From the NCBI GenBank assembly GCA_015075445.1, contig JABTUJ010000010.1:124001-188000 (forward strand): DNA of 64,000 nt, read 5' to 3'. A program made the position numbers and the translations under genes. This document shows positions 25,840 through 34,149 of this stretch, piece after piece. A model generated the notes under the pieces. The model was not told where the DNA came from and made no database searches. It saw nothing but the letters and a program-made list of their open reading frames with translations. The first letter of the stretch is position 1; each line of letters begins with the position of its first letter. This DNA comes from Verrucomicrobiales bacterium. Lineage in GTDB: Bacteria; Verrucomicrobiota; Verrucomicrobiia; Limisphaerales; J093.

Positions 25840-25846
25840 CCCCGCC

Positions 25847-26323
25847 ATGCGCCAGCACCTCCCGCGCACCCGCTCGTGCTTTGTCTGCGGCCAGGCCAAC
25901 CCCATCGGCCTGAACCTCGACTTCGAAACCGACGGCCACGAAGTCACCGCCACCTTCCGGCCCCGGCCCGAACACATCGGCTTCGCCGACACCGTCCACG
26001 GCGGCCTGGTCTCGACCGTCCTCGACGAAGCCATGGTCTGGGCGTGTGGCGTCGCGGCGCACCAGTTCGCTTATTGCGCCGAATTGACCGTCCGCTTCCG
26101 GCAGCCCGTCCGTCCCGGCAGCGACCTGCGCCTCTCCGGCGTGCTCACCGAAAACCGCCGCGGCCGCCTCTTCCTCGCCCGGGCCGAACTGCGCGACGCC
26201 GTCGGTCAAGTCCTCGCCACCTCCACCGGCAAGTACATCCCCATCCCGCTCGAGACGGTGGAAGGCATGCTGGACGATTTCGTCGGCGACATCCGCCGCC
26301 TCCTCAAACCAGCAGGTCCTTGA
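25847..26323 (+). CDS. PaaI-type hotdog-fold thioesterase
   Basis: 158 residues from ATG 25847; the very long frame upstream is an antisense shadow of the GT2 gene. The hotdog core shows H51-G-G-L-V-S-T-V-L-D60-E61-A-M, the catalytic helix of 4HBT thioesterases, preceded by CFVCGQANPIGLNL, the usual start of this subgroup, and followed by CAELTVRFRQPVRPGSDL. It probably hydrolyses acyl-CoA or acyl-ACP thioesters in the cytoplasm; the substrate is unknown. Its 3' end overlaps the convergent DUF1501 gene by 20 bp. Confidence 0.85.
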   Translation: MRQHLPRTRSCFVCGQANPIGLNLDFETDGHEVTATFRPRPEHIGFADTVHGGLVSTVLDEAMVWACGVAAHQFAYCAELTVRFRQPVRPGSDLRLSGVLTENRRGRLFLARAELRDAVGQVLATSTGKYIPIPLETVEGMLDDFVGDIRRLLKPAGP

Positions 26324-27752
26324 CCACCCGGCCCGCAATGCCGGTGAGCCGCGCGTCCAGCCCCTGGAACTTCACGCTCAGCCGCGTGTGCTCGATGCCC
26401 AGGGCGCGCAGGAGCGTGGCGTGCAGATCGTGCACATCCATCGGATCCTCCACCGCGTTGTAGCCCAGGTCGTCGGTCGCGCCATACACCATCCCCGGCC
26501 GGATCCCACCGCCTGCCAGCCAGATGCTGAATCCGGCGTTGTGATGGTCGCGGCCATCGCCGCCCTGGCTCATCGGCGTGCGCCCAAACTCACCTGCCCA
26601 CACCACCAGCGTGTCCCGCAGCATATCCCGCTGCTTGAGGTCGGTGATCAGCGCCATACACGCCCGGTCAATCTCCTCGGCCTTGAACTCGATCCCCTGC
26701 TTCACCGCACCGTGGTGGTCCCAATCCTTGTGATAAAGCTGGATGAACCGCACGCCCCGTTCGGCCAGCCGGCGCGCCAACAGACAGTTCGAGGCGAAGG
26801 ACCCGTCCCCCGGCTGACACCCATAAAGCTCCAGCATCGTCGCCGGTTCCCGCGACAGATCCATCAGCTCCGGCACGCTGGCCTGCATCTGAAACGCCAT
26901 CTCGTACTGCACAATCCGCGTCGCGATCTCCGGGTCATCCACGATGGTGTCGTGATGCTGGTTGAGCTGGTTGACCGCCGCCACCACATCCCCCTGCTGG
27001 CACCGCGTCACCCCCGGCGGCGTGCCGAGATAGAGCACCGGATCGCCCTGGCCCCGCAAGTGCACCCCCTGAAACCGGCTGGGCAGAAAACCCGACGCCC
27101 ATTGCCGCGCCGCGATGGGCTGGTTCTGACCGCCCCGTCCAAGCGACGTGAGCACCACAAACCCCGGCAGGTTCTCCGCTTCCGAACCGAGCCCGTACAC
27201 CAGCCACGAGCCCATGCTCGGCCGGCCCGCAATCTGCGACCCGGTGTTCATGAACATGTGCGCCGGATCGTGATTGATCGCCTCGGTCGTCATCGAGCGG
27301 ATCAGACACAGCTCGTCCACCACCGACCCGATGTGCGGAAACAGCTCGCAGATCTCAACGCCCCCCTGGCCAAAGCGCTGAAACTTGAACTGCGGCGCGA
27401 AGCACAACAGCTTCTGCCCCTGCAACTGTGCGATCTGCCGCCCCGCCGTGAACGACTCGGGCATCGCTTGCCCGTGCATCTCGGCCAGCTTCGGCTTCGG
27501 GTCAAAGGTCTCGAGATGCGACGGCCCGCCCGCCATCGTCAGCCAGATCACCCGCTTGGCCTTCGGCGGGTAGTGGAAGGGGTTTACCACGCCCGTCCAT
27601 CGGTCCGACTTCGCAGTGGCCGCCCGTAACAGGCCCGGGTTGATCAGCGTGGCCAGCGCCAGCGCACCCAGCCCCTGCGCGGTGCGGCCGAGAAACACCC
27701 GGCGGGTCTGGCGTTGGGCCAGCAGTTGGCGGACTTCCGAAGAATTCTTCAT
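26304..27752 (-). CDS. Tat-exported DUF1501 protein
   Basis: 482 residues. Twin-arginine signal TRRVFLGRTAQGLGALALA (about 16-35). The alkaline-phosphatase-like DUF1501 fold is clear: VIWLTMAGGPSHLETFDPKP, NHDPAHMFMNTGSQIAGRPS, WDHHG, VVWAGEFGRTPMSQGGDGRD and the final DVHDLHATLLRALGI. DUF1501 proteins sit next to PSD1 cytochromes throughout Planctomycetota and Verrucomicrobiota, as here (gap 3 nt to the upstream gene), but their reaction is not established. The pair is probably one operon read from about 30.9 kb. Confidence 0.9.
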   Translation of the reverse strand: MKNSSEVRQLLAQRQTRRVFLGRTAQGLGALALATLINPGLLRAATAKSDRWTGVVNPFHYPPKAKRVIWLTMAGGPSHLETFDPKPKLAEMHGQAMPESFTAGRQIAQLQGQKLLCFAPQFKFQRFGQGGVEICELFPHIGSVVDELCLIRSMTTEAINHDPAHMFMNTGSQIAGRPSMGSWLVYGLGSEAENLPGFVVLTSLGRGGQNQPIAARQWASGFLPSRFQGVHLRGQGDPVLYLGTPPGVTRCQQGDVVAAVNQLNQHHDTIVDDPEIATRIVQYEMAFQMQASVPELMDLSREPATMLELYGCQPGDGSFASNCLLARRLAERGVRFIQLYHKDWDHHGAVKQGIEFKAEEIDRACMALITDLKQRDMLRDTLVVWAGEFGRTPMSQGGDGRDHHNAGFSIWLAGGGIRPGMVYGATDDLGYNAVEDPMDVHDLHATLLRALGIEHTRLSVKFQGLDARLTGIAGRVVKDLLV

Positions 27753-27755
27753 GAT

Positions 27756-30700
27756 TCAAGAACGGGTGATCGTTTCGTGCAGGCTCAACAACACGCGGGC
27801 CACATTGGTCCAGGCCGCCAGTTCCGGCGCCGCCAGTTCCGGGGGGCGCGGCGCCAGCCCCACCGCCAGAAAAGCCTCGGCGCTTTCGGGCGCCGCTTGG
27901 TACTCCGCCCGATGCTTGTCCAGCAGCGCCTGCAACACCCGCAGTTCCTCAGCCCCCAGTTCCCGGACCAACACCTGCCGTCCTGCCCAGCGCAGGCGCG
28001 CCACGTCGTCGTCACCCCCTTCCCGCAAGATCCGGGCCGCCAACACCCGCGCCGCCTCGACGTAGGTCGGGTCGTTCAGCAGCACGAGCGCCTGCTGCGG
28101 GATGTTCGACCGGTTCCGTTCCGCCGCGCATTCCTCCCGGCTGGGCGCGTCAAAGGCCAACAAACTCGGATGCAGAAAGGAACGTTGCCACCACACGTAC
28201 AGCCCCCGGCGATACTGCTCGGCCACCGGACTCGCCTCATAGGTGCGCGGCGGGAAGTTCAGGTTCTCCCAGTAACCTTCCGGCTGATACGGCCGCACGC
28301 TCGGGCCCCCAATCCGCGTCCCCAGCAGCCCGGCGAAAGACAAGGCCGCATCCCGCACCAGCTCCGCTTCGACCCGCCAGCGCCCCTGCCGGGCGAACTC
28401 GCGATTCTCCGGATCCCGGGCCAGCAAGTCTCGCGGTACTGTGGACGCCTGCCGGTACGTCTCGCTGAGGACCATCAGCCGCACCATGTGGCGGACGTCC
28501 CAGCCGCTGTCCATGAACTCCACCGCCAGCCAGTCCAGCAACGCGGGATTCCGCGGCGGCTCACCCTGCGCCCCGAAATCATCCATCACCTTCGACACGC
28601 CCACCCCGAAGAACTGCCGCCAGAGCCGGTTCATCACCACCCGCGCCGTCAACGGGTGGTCCCGTGACACGAGCCAGTTCGCCAGATCCAGCCGCGTCAA
28701 ACGCCTCGCCCCGTCCCGCCCACCCTCCGCCGCCAGATAGGCCGGCAGGGCGGGCTCGACCAGCTCACCGCCTTCGTCCAGGAAATTGCCGCGCGGCAGG
28801 ATCCGCACTAGCCGCGGCGTATCGAGCCGCTCCGTCACCAGCGACCGCGGCACCGTCGCCTCGAAATCGGTCTGCGCCTTCCGCGCCGCCGCCAGCGCCT
28901 CGCGCAGGGGTCCCAGTTCGGGCGTCACCTGCTTGAAGTGCGCCCACAACTCATCCCGCCGGGCCGCCTCGCCTTGCGGATCCGTCGCCCGCAGGAGCTT
29001 CGCGATCGCCGGGGGGGGCGGCAGCGCCGCCGGCGAGTTCACCGCCTCCGGCTCGGCCGTCAGGCCCAGACGGAAACAGCCCAGCGTGTGCTGGCCGTGT
29101 CCATGGTGCTGCCGCAACTCAACCACCAGCGTGTCCCCGGCCCCCAGATTCAGCGGCGACTCGAACTCCAGCAGCAACTGCTGCCGTTGCCCGGCCTGCG
29201 GCAACACCGCCCACCCCGTGTTCTCGCCGTGCACGTCGTCGTCAATCACCGCCACCGCCGGCCACCGCTTGTACGGGTTCGCCTCGGCATGACTGGTCTG
29301 CTCGTGCGTCGCCAGCGCCGACTTGAACCGCAGTCGTCGCGGCTCATCACCCTCCCGTTCCACCCGCGCCAACACCTCGCCCAACACGAAGTTCCCGTTG
29401 CCCGCCCGCCCGGGGCCCTTCGCCGGCAGCGCGTCATCCGCCAGGGCCTCAAGCCGCAACCCCACCGCGCCCGCAAACTCGCTCCGGTAACGCAGCGTGT
29501 AGGTGTCCTTGTCGGGCGCCGCCCCGCTGGCCAGCACCGACGCATCGTTCCGCACGGTCAACGTCGCGCCGCCTGCGGAAATCGCCTCGACCGGCGCCAA
29601 CGGCTTCCACCGTCCGTCCCCGTCCAGCGCTTCCCGCTGCCCCCGTTCCCACGCCACAAACGCCTCCGCCAGCTCCGGATGGGGCCCGGCGAACCGTTGT
29701 TCCAGTTGCGTCATCACGCCAGCCAATCGCTCTAGCTCCCGCGCCTGCTCCGCGTCCGGTACCAGCAATCCCTCCTCGCGTCGCCCGATGATCGGCTCCT
29801 TGACGTCCGCAAAAAACGCCCCCAAGGAGTAGAAGTCGCGCGCCGTGATCGGGTCGAACTTGTGGTCGTGGCACTGCGCACAACCGACCGTCTGCCCCAG
29901 CCACACGGCGCCCACCGCCCGCACCCGGTCCGTCAGGTAGCGCGCTTCATAGTCCTTCGGCTGCGCCCCCCCCTCCTCGGTCGTCAGCAGCAACCGGTTG
30001 AAACCCGACGCCACCTGCTGCTCCAGCGCCGCCCCCGGCAGGAGGTCCCCCGCGAGTTGCTCACGCGTGAACTGGTCAAAGGGCTTGTTCGCGTTGAACG
30101 CCCGAATCACATAGTCGCGATACGGCCAGACGTTCCGCGGGTTGTCCGAATGGTATCCGATCGTGTCCGCGAACCGCACCACATCCAGCCACCCCAAGGC
30201 CATCCGTTCCCCAAAATGCGGCGAAGCCAGCAACCGCTCGACCAGTTGCGCATAGGCTTCCGGTGATGGATCCCGCTCAAACGCCACCACTTCCTCCGGT
30301 CGCGGTGGCAACCCCACCAGGTCCGAATACAGCCGCCGCGCCAGCGTGCGCCGATCCGCCTCGGGCGCCGGGCTCAGCCCCTCCGCCCGCAACCGCTCGC
30401 GCACCAGGTGGTCCACCGCGTTCGCCCCCGCGGGCACCGCGGGCCGCACCGGCGGCGTGTAAGCCCAATGCCCTTCATAGTGGGCGCCCTCCGCAATCCA
30501 TCGCTTCAACAGCTCACGCTGCGCGTCCGTCAGCACCTTGTGCGACTCCGGCGGCGGCATCAGGTCATCCTCGTCCGACGTCGTGATCCGCCGCACCAAC
30601 TCGCTGGCCTCAGGATCTCCGGGAACAATGGCCGCCTTGCGCGATCGCGCCGGCCGCAGCGCCGCCTCGCGCAGATCCAGCCGCAAACCGCCCTTCACCT

Positions 30701-30869
30701 TGGCTGTGTCCGGCCCGTGGCAGGCAAAGCAGTTGTCCGAGAGCAACGGCCGGATGTCCCGGTTGAACTCGATGGCCGGCGCCGCCCCAACCGGGCCCGC
30801 CGCGGTGACCAGCCACAGCCCCAGTGCCGCTGCGAGCCCGCGCCGATGATGGATGACTGACAGGATCAT
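27756..30869 (-). CDS. PSD1 / planctomycete cytochrome c domain protein (PSCyt1-DUF1549-DUF1553)
   Basis: 1037 residues. Signal peptide (GLAAALGLWLVTAAGPVGA). PSCyt1 domain with haem motif C47-F-A-C-H51 and GPDTAKVKGGLRLDLRE; DUF1549 with YHSDNPRNVWPYRDYVIRAF and a second haem-type motif CAQCHDHKFDP at about 331-335; a middle beta-sandwich domain (GAVGLRLEALADDALPAKGP); then DUF1553 (RLDLANWLVSRDHPLTARVV, MNRLWRQFFGVGV). The protein should be periplasmic or surface-bound and carry one or two covalent c-haems. It is translated just before the DUF1501 gene. The 163 bp to the divergent 31033 gene are unusually AT-rich for this window and must hold both promoters, but no convincing hexamer pair is seen there. 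Confidence 0.9.
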   Translation of the reverse strand: MILSVIHHRRGLAAALGLWLVTAAGPVGAAPAIEFNRDIRPLLSDNCFACHGPDTAKVKGGLRLDLREAALRPARSRKAAIVPGDPEASELVRRITTSDEDDLMPPPESHKVLTDAQRELLKRWIAEGAHYEGHWAYTPPVRPAVPAGANAVDHLVRERLRAEGLSPAPEADRRTLARRLYSDLVGLPPRPEEVVAFERDPSPEAYAQLVERLLASPHFGERMALGWLDVVRFADTIGYHSDNPRNVWPYRDYVIRAFNANKPFDQFTREQLAGDLLPGAALEQQVASGFNRLLLTTEEGGAQPKDYEARYLTDRVRAVGAVWLGQTVGCAQCHDHKFDPITARDFYSLGAFFADVKEPIIGRREEGLLVPDAEQARELERLAGVMTQLEQRFAGPHPELAEAFVAWERGQREALDGDGRWKPLAPVEAISAGGATLTVRNDASVLASGAAPDKDTYTLRYRSEFAGAVGLRLEALADDALPAKGPGRAGNGNFVLGEVLARVEREGDEPRRLRFKSALATHEQTSHAEANPYKRWPAVAVIDDDVHGENTGWAVLPQAGQRQQLLLEFESPLNLGAGDTLVVELRQHHGHGQHTLGCFRLGLTAEPEAVNSPAALPPPPAIAKLLRATDPQGEAARRDELWAHFKQVTPELGPLREALAAARKAQTDFEATVPRSLVTERLDTPRLVRILPRGNFLDEGGELVEPALPAYLAAEGGRDGARRLTRLDLANWLVSRDHPLTARVVMNRLWRQFFGVGVSKVMDDFGAQGEPPRNPALLDWLAVEFMDSGWDVRHMVRLMVLSETYRQASTVPRDLLARDPENREFARQGRWRVEAELVRDAALSFAGLLGTRIGGPSVRPYQPEGYWENLNFPPRTYEASPVAEQYRRGLYVWWQRSFLHPSLLAFDAPSREECAAERNRSNIPQQALVLLNDPTYVEAARVLAARILREGGDDDVARLRWAGRQVLVRELGAEELRVLQALLDKHRAEYQAAPESAEAFLAVGLAPRPPELAAPELAAWTNVARVLLSLHETITRS

Positions 30870-31032
30870 GTCCGTAAAACGTTCAGATTATGCGTCCTCC
30901 TCTTGCAGATTGCCAATGCATGTTTCGTTTTCTGCGCCCGCTTTCTGGTTGTCCCCCAAGCGGCAGTCATTCTAACCTCCGCCCGAACACGCAACACCTG
31001 AGTCTAATCAATCCGACCGTGAACCGACGTCC

Positions 31033-32925
31033 ATGGCCATGAGTAACCTCCGCCACTCCCTCTCCCGCCTCGTCACGTCCGCTGCTGCCTGGGCCGTGGC
31101 CACCACCACCTTCCTGACCGGCGTCCAGGCCGCCAATCCCCCGCTCTCCCCCACCGCGCTCGTCGCCACCCGGGATGGCGCCACCCTCTACATCGCTTGC
31201 GCCACCGGCAACCAGGTGCTGCGCTTCGACACCGCCACGCGGGCCGTCACCGCCTCAATCCCCGTCCCCGCCCCGCCGCTCGGCCTGGCCTTGTCGGCCG
31301 ACGACAGCCGCCTGCTGGTCACCTGCGCTGCCCCCCAAAGCCTTGTCTGCGTGCTCGATACCGCGTCCGGCACCGTCACCGCCCTCCTGCCCGCCGGCCA
31401 TTCGTCCACCGCCCCCGTCCTCAGCCCCGATGGCCGTACCCTCTACGTCTGCAACCGCTTCAATGACGACGTCAGCTTCCTCGACCTCCAGACCCGACAG
31501 GAACTCCGCCGCGTCAAGGTGCGCCGTGAACCCATGGCCGCTGCCCTCACCCGGGACGGCCGGTACCTGCTCGTCGCCAACCACCTGCACGACGGCCGGG
31601 CCGATATCGACTACGTCGCCGCCGTCGTCAGCGTCATCGACACCTCCCTCGCCGAGGTGGTGAAGGAACTGACCCTCCCCAACGGCAGCGGTGTCCTGAA
31701 CGACATCCGCATCTCGCCCGACGGGCAGTACGCGGTCGTGACCCACCTGCTGGGCCGTTACCAGCTCCCCACCACCCAACTCGAGCGCGGTTGGATGAAC
31801 ACCAACGCCAAGACCATCATCCGTCTCGACCGCCTCGAGGTCGTCAACACGGTTCTCCTCGACAGCGTGGATAGCGGCGCCGCAAACCCCTGGGGCATCG
31901 CCTGGTCCGCCGACAGTGCCACCCTGGCCGTCACCCACGCCGGAACCCACGAGCTCAGCGTGATTGCCTTCCCCGACCTGCTCGCCAAGCTCGCCAAGCT
32001 CCCCGCCGAACCCCAGGCCGGCCAGGCCACCGACTACACCGCGGCGTCCCGCAGCCAGACCGATGTCCCCAACGACCTCGCCTTCCTCGTTGGCCTCCGT
32101 CAGCGCCTCAAGCTGCCCGCCACCGATCGCGGCCCTCGCGCCGTCGTCCTCCTTGGCACCCGGGCGTACGTGGCCAACTACTTCTCCGACACCCTCGCCG
32201 TGGTCGACGTCACCTCGCAGTATCCCCGGTGGGAATCGATTCCCCTCGGTCCCAAGCCCACCATGGATGTCGTGCGGCTAGGCGAGTTCTACTTCCACGA
32301 CGCCGAGATCTGCTTCCAGGGCTGGCAGAGCTGCGCCTCCTGTCATCCTGGCGACGGCCGCGTCGACGCCCTGAACTGGGACCTTCTCAATGACGGCATG
32401 GGGAACCCGAAGAACAACAAGAGCATGCTGCTCTCCCACCGCACCCCACCCGCCATGAGCATGGGCATTCGCGAAACTGCCGAGACCGCTGTCCGCGCCG
32501 GCCTTCGTCATATCCTCTTCACCGTCCAACCGGACGCCGTCGCCGAGGCCATGGACGAGTACCTCAAGGCCTTGGAACCGGTCCCCAGCCCCTATCTGGT
32601 CGACGGCCAACTCTCGCCCGCCGCCCTTCGCGGCAAGGAGGTCTTCGCACAGGCCAACTGTGCCGCCTGCCATCCCGCGCCCCTGTTCACCGACCTCCAA
32701 CCCTACGACGTCGGCACCCGCGGCCCGCTGGATCGTCCCAACGACATCTTCGACACCCCCACGCTCATCGAGCTTTGGCGCACCGCGCCCTTCCTTCACG
32801 ACGGCTCCGCCGCCACCCTCCGCGAGGTCCTTACCTCCCGCAACGCCGACGACCAGCACGGCAAGACCTCGCATCTGAACGACGACCAGATCCGCGACCT
32901 CGTCGAGTACCTCCTGTCTCTATGA
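31033..32925 (+). CDS. Exported YVTN beta-propeller / di-haem cytochrome protein
   Basis: 630 residues from ATG 31033 (ATG 31039 also possible). Signal peptide (VTSAAAWAVATTTFLTGVQA). Residues about 40-400 are YVTN-type blades (VATRDGATLYIACATGNQVL, VLSPDGRTLYVCNRFNDDVS). The C-terminal part is a cytochrome c / MauG-like peroxidase domain with C434-A-S-C-H and C543-A-A-C-H motifs, and FDTPTLIELWRTAPFLHDGS, the standard end of di-haem peroxidases. The propeller may bind a partner or substrate while the haems move electrons. It is divergent from the PSD1 operon. Confidence 0.85.
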   Translation: MAMSNLRHSLSRLVTSAAAWAVATTTFLTGVQAANPPLSPTALVATRDGATLYIACATGNQVLRFDTATRAVTASIPVPAPPLGLALSADDSRLLVTCAAPQSLVCVLDTASGTVTALLPAGHSSTAPVLSPDGRTLYVCNRFNDDVSFLDLQTRQELRRVKVRREPMAAALTRDGRYLLVANHLHDGRADIDYVAAVVSVIDTSLAEVVKELTLPNGSGVLNDIRISPDGQYAVVTHLLGRYQLPTTQLERGWMNTNAKTIIRLDRLEVVNTVLLDSVDSGAANPWGIAWSADSATLAVTHAGTHELSVIAFPDLLAKLAKLPAEPQAGQATDYTAASRSQTDVPNDLAFLVGLRQRLKLPATDRGPRAVVLLGTRAYVANYFSDTLAVVDVTSQYPRWESIPLGPKPTMDVVRLGEFYFHDAEICFQGWQSCASCHPGDGRVDALNWDLLNDGMGNPKNNKSMLLSHRTPPAMSMGIRETAETAVRAGLRHILFTVQPDAVAEAMDEYLKALEPVPSPYLVDGQLSPAALRGKEVFAQANCAACHPAPLFTDLQPYDVGTRGPLDRPNDIFDTPTLIELWRTAPFLHDGSAATLREVLTSRNADDQHGKTSHLNDDQIRDLVEYLLSL

Positions 32926-32971
32926 GGCTTACCCCAACCCATCCGCGACGCCACTTGTTCCACCCCACCTC

Positions 32972-33113
32972 GTTGAACGTTGAACGTTGAACGTTGAACG
33001 TTGAACGTTGAACGTTGAACGTTGAATGTTAACCCCTTCCAACTTCCAACTTCCAACTTCCAACTTCCAACTTCGCCCTTCGACTTTCGTACTTCCCACT
33101 TCCCGTTTCGCCC
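32972..33113. repeat. Heptanucleotide arrays GTTGAAC and TTCCAAC
   Basis: Eight GTTGAAC units (32972-33027, the last one imperfect), a short join, then eleven heptamers of TTCNNNN type (33037-33113; five TTCCAAC followed by six degenerate ones). The last unit ends directly at ATG 33114. No gene is encoded here. Confidence 0.85.
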
Positions 33114-34124
33114 ATGAACACCAAACCCCTCGGCCCTTCCGGCCTGAACGCCTCCGTCATCGGCCTCGGTGCCTGGGTCCTCGGTGGCGGCACCGTCTGG
33201 GGCCCAAACCCCGACGACTCCGAGTCCATCCGCACGATCCAGGAAGCGCTGGACCTTGGCGTCAACCTCATCGACACCGCCCCCGCCTATGGCTGGGGCC
33301 GTAGCGAAACCGTCGTCGGCCAGGCCCTCAAAGGCCGGCGCGACAAGGCCATCGTCGCCACCAAGTGCGGGCTCTGGTGGGAGGACGACCGCGGCTCCTT
33401 CTTCGCCCACTTCGACGGCCGGCCCATGAACCGCAGCCTCCGTCCCGACACCCTCCAGCTCGAGATCGAGCAGAGCCTCCGCCGCCTGGGCACCGACCGC
33501 ATCGACCTCTACCAGACCCACTGGCCCAGCGCACCTCCGGAGGCCACGCCCATCGCCGACACCATGGCCACGCTGGTCAAGCTCCGCGATCAGGGCAAGG
33601 TCCGCGCCCTCGGCGTCTGCAACGTCTCGCCGGACGAGCTCCTCGAGAACCTCCGTTGCGGCGGCATCGTCAGCGACCAGTTCCGTTACTCGATGCTGTG
33701 CCGGGGGGCGGAGAAGGACATCCTCCCGCTCTGCGCGGAGAAGGGCCTCGCCACCCTCACCTACATGTCCCTCGAACAAGGCCTGCTCACCGGCAAGGTG
33801 GGCATGGACCGCGTCTTCAACCCCGGCGAGTTCCGCACGAACGACGCCTGGAACCCGTGGTTCCTCCCCGTCAACCGCCGCCGAATCCTCGACCAGCTCG
33901 CCGCCTGGCAGGACCTCACCGACAAGTACGCCTGCACCCTCGCGCAACTCGTCCTCGCCTGGACCGCCGCCCAGCCGGGCGTGACCCACGTCCTCGCCGG
34001 CGCGCGCAACGCGACCCAGTTGCGGGAGAACGTCCGCGCCGCCAGCCTCAACCTCGAACCCGCCGACCTCGCCCGGATGCGCCGCGACGTCGAAGCCCTC
34101 GGCGAACCTGCCCACCAGTCGTAG
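33114..34124 (+). CDS. Aldo/keto reductase (cytoplasmic type)
   Basis: 336 residues. The tetrad is present: D54 and Y59 in NLIDTAPAYG, K84 in VATKCGL and H136 in LYQTHWP. N-terminal GPSGLNASVIGLGAWVLGGG and the C-terminal QLVLAWTAAQPGVTHVLAGA are typical of NADP-dependent AKR enzymes that reduce sugar or keto carbonyls. There is no signal peptide, unlike the paralogue at 43921. The start codon is fixed by the run of heptamers that ends at it and by homology. It may be the first gene of a unit with the multihaem genes that follow after 25 nt. Confidence 0.9.
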   Translation: MNTKPLGPSGLNASVIGLGAWVLGGGTVWGPNPDDSESIRTIQEALDLGVNLIDTAPAYGWGRSETVVGQALKGRRDKAIVATKCGLWWEDDRGSFFAHFDGRPMNRSLRPDTLQLEIEQSLRRLGTDRIDLYQTHWPSAPPEATPIADTMATLVKLRDQGKVRALGVCNVSPDELLENLRCGGIVSDQFRYSMLCRGAEKDILPLCAEKGLATLTYMSLEQGLLTGKVGMDRVFNPGEFRTNDAWNPWFLPVNRRRILDQLAAWQDLTDKYACTLAQLVLAWTAAQPGVTHVLAGARNATQLRENVRAASLNLEPADLARMRRDVEALGEPAHQS

Positions 34125-34149
34125 TCCATCTCCTCAACCCCCTGTCGCC

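Noticed and set aside
23984..25846. Long + strand frame upstream of the thioesterase
   Set aside because: It lies antisense to the GH/GT2 gene, is low-complexity, and the thioesterase homology starts only at ATG 25847.
30870..31032. Riboswitch or sRNA in the AT-richer divergent gap
   Set aside because: No conserved riboswitch core or strong hairpin could be recognised; the lower GC fits a plain divergent promoter region.
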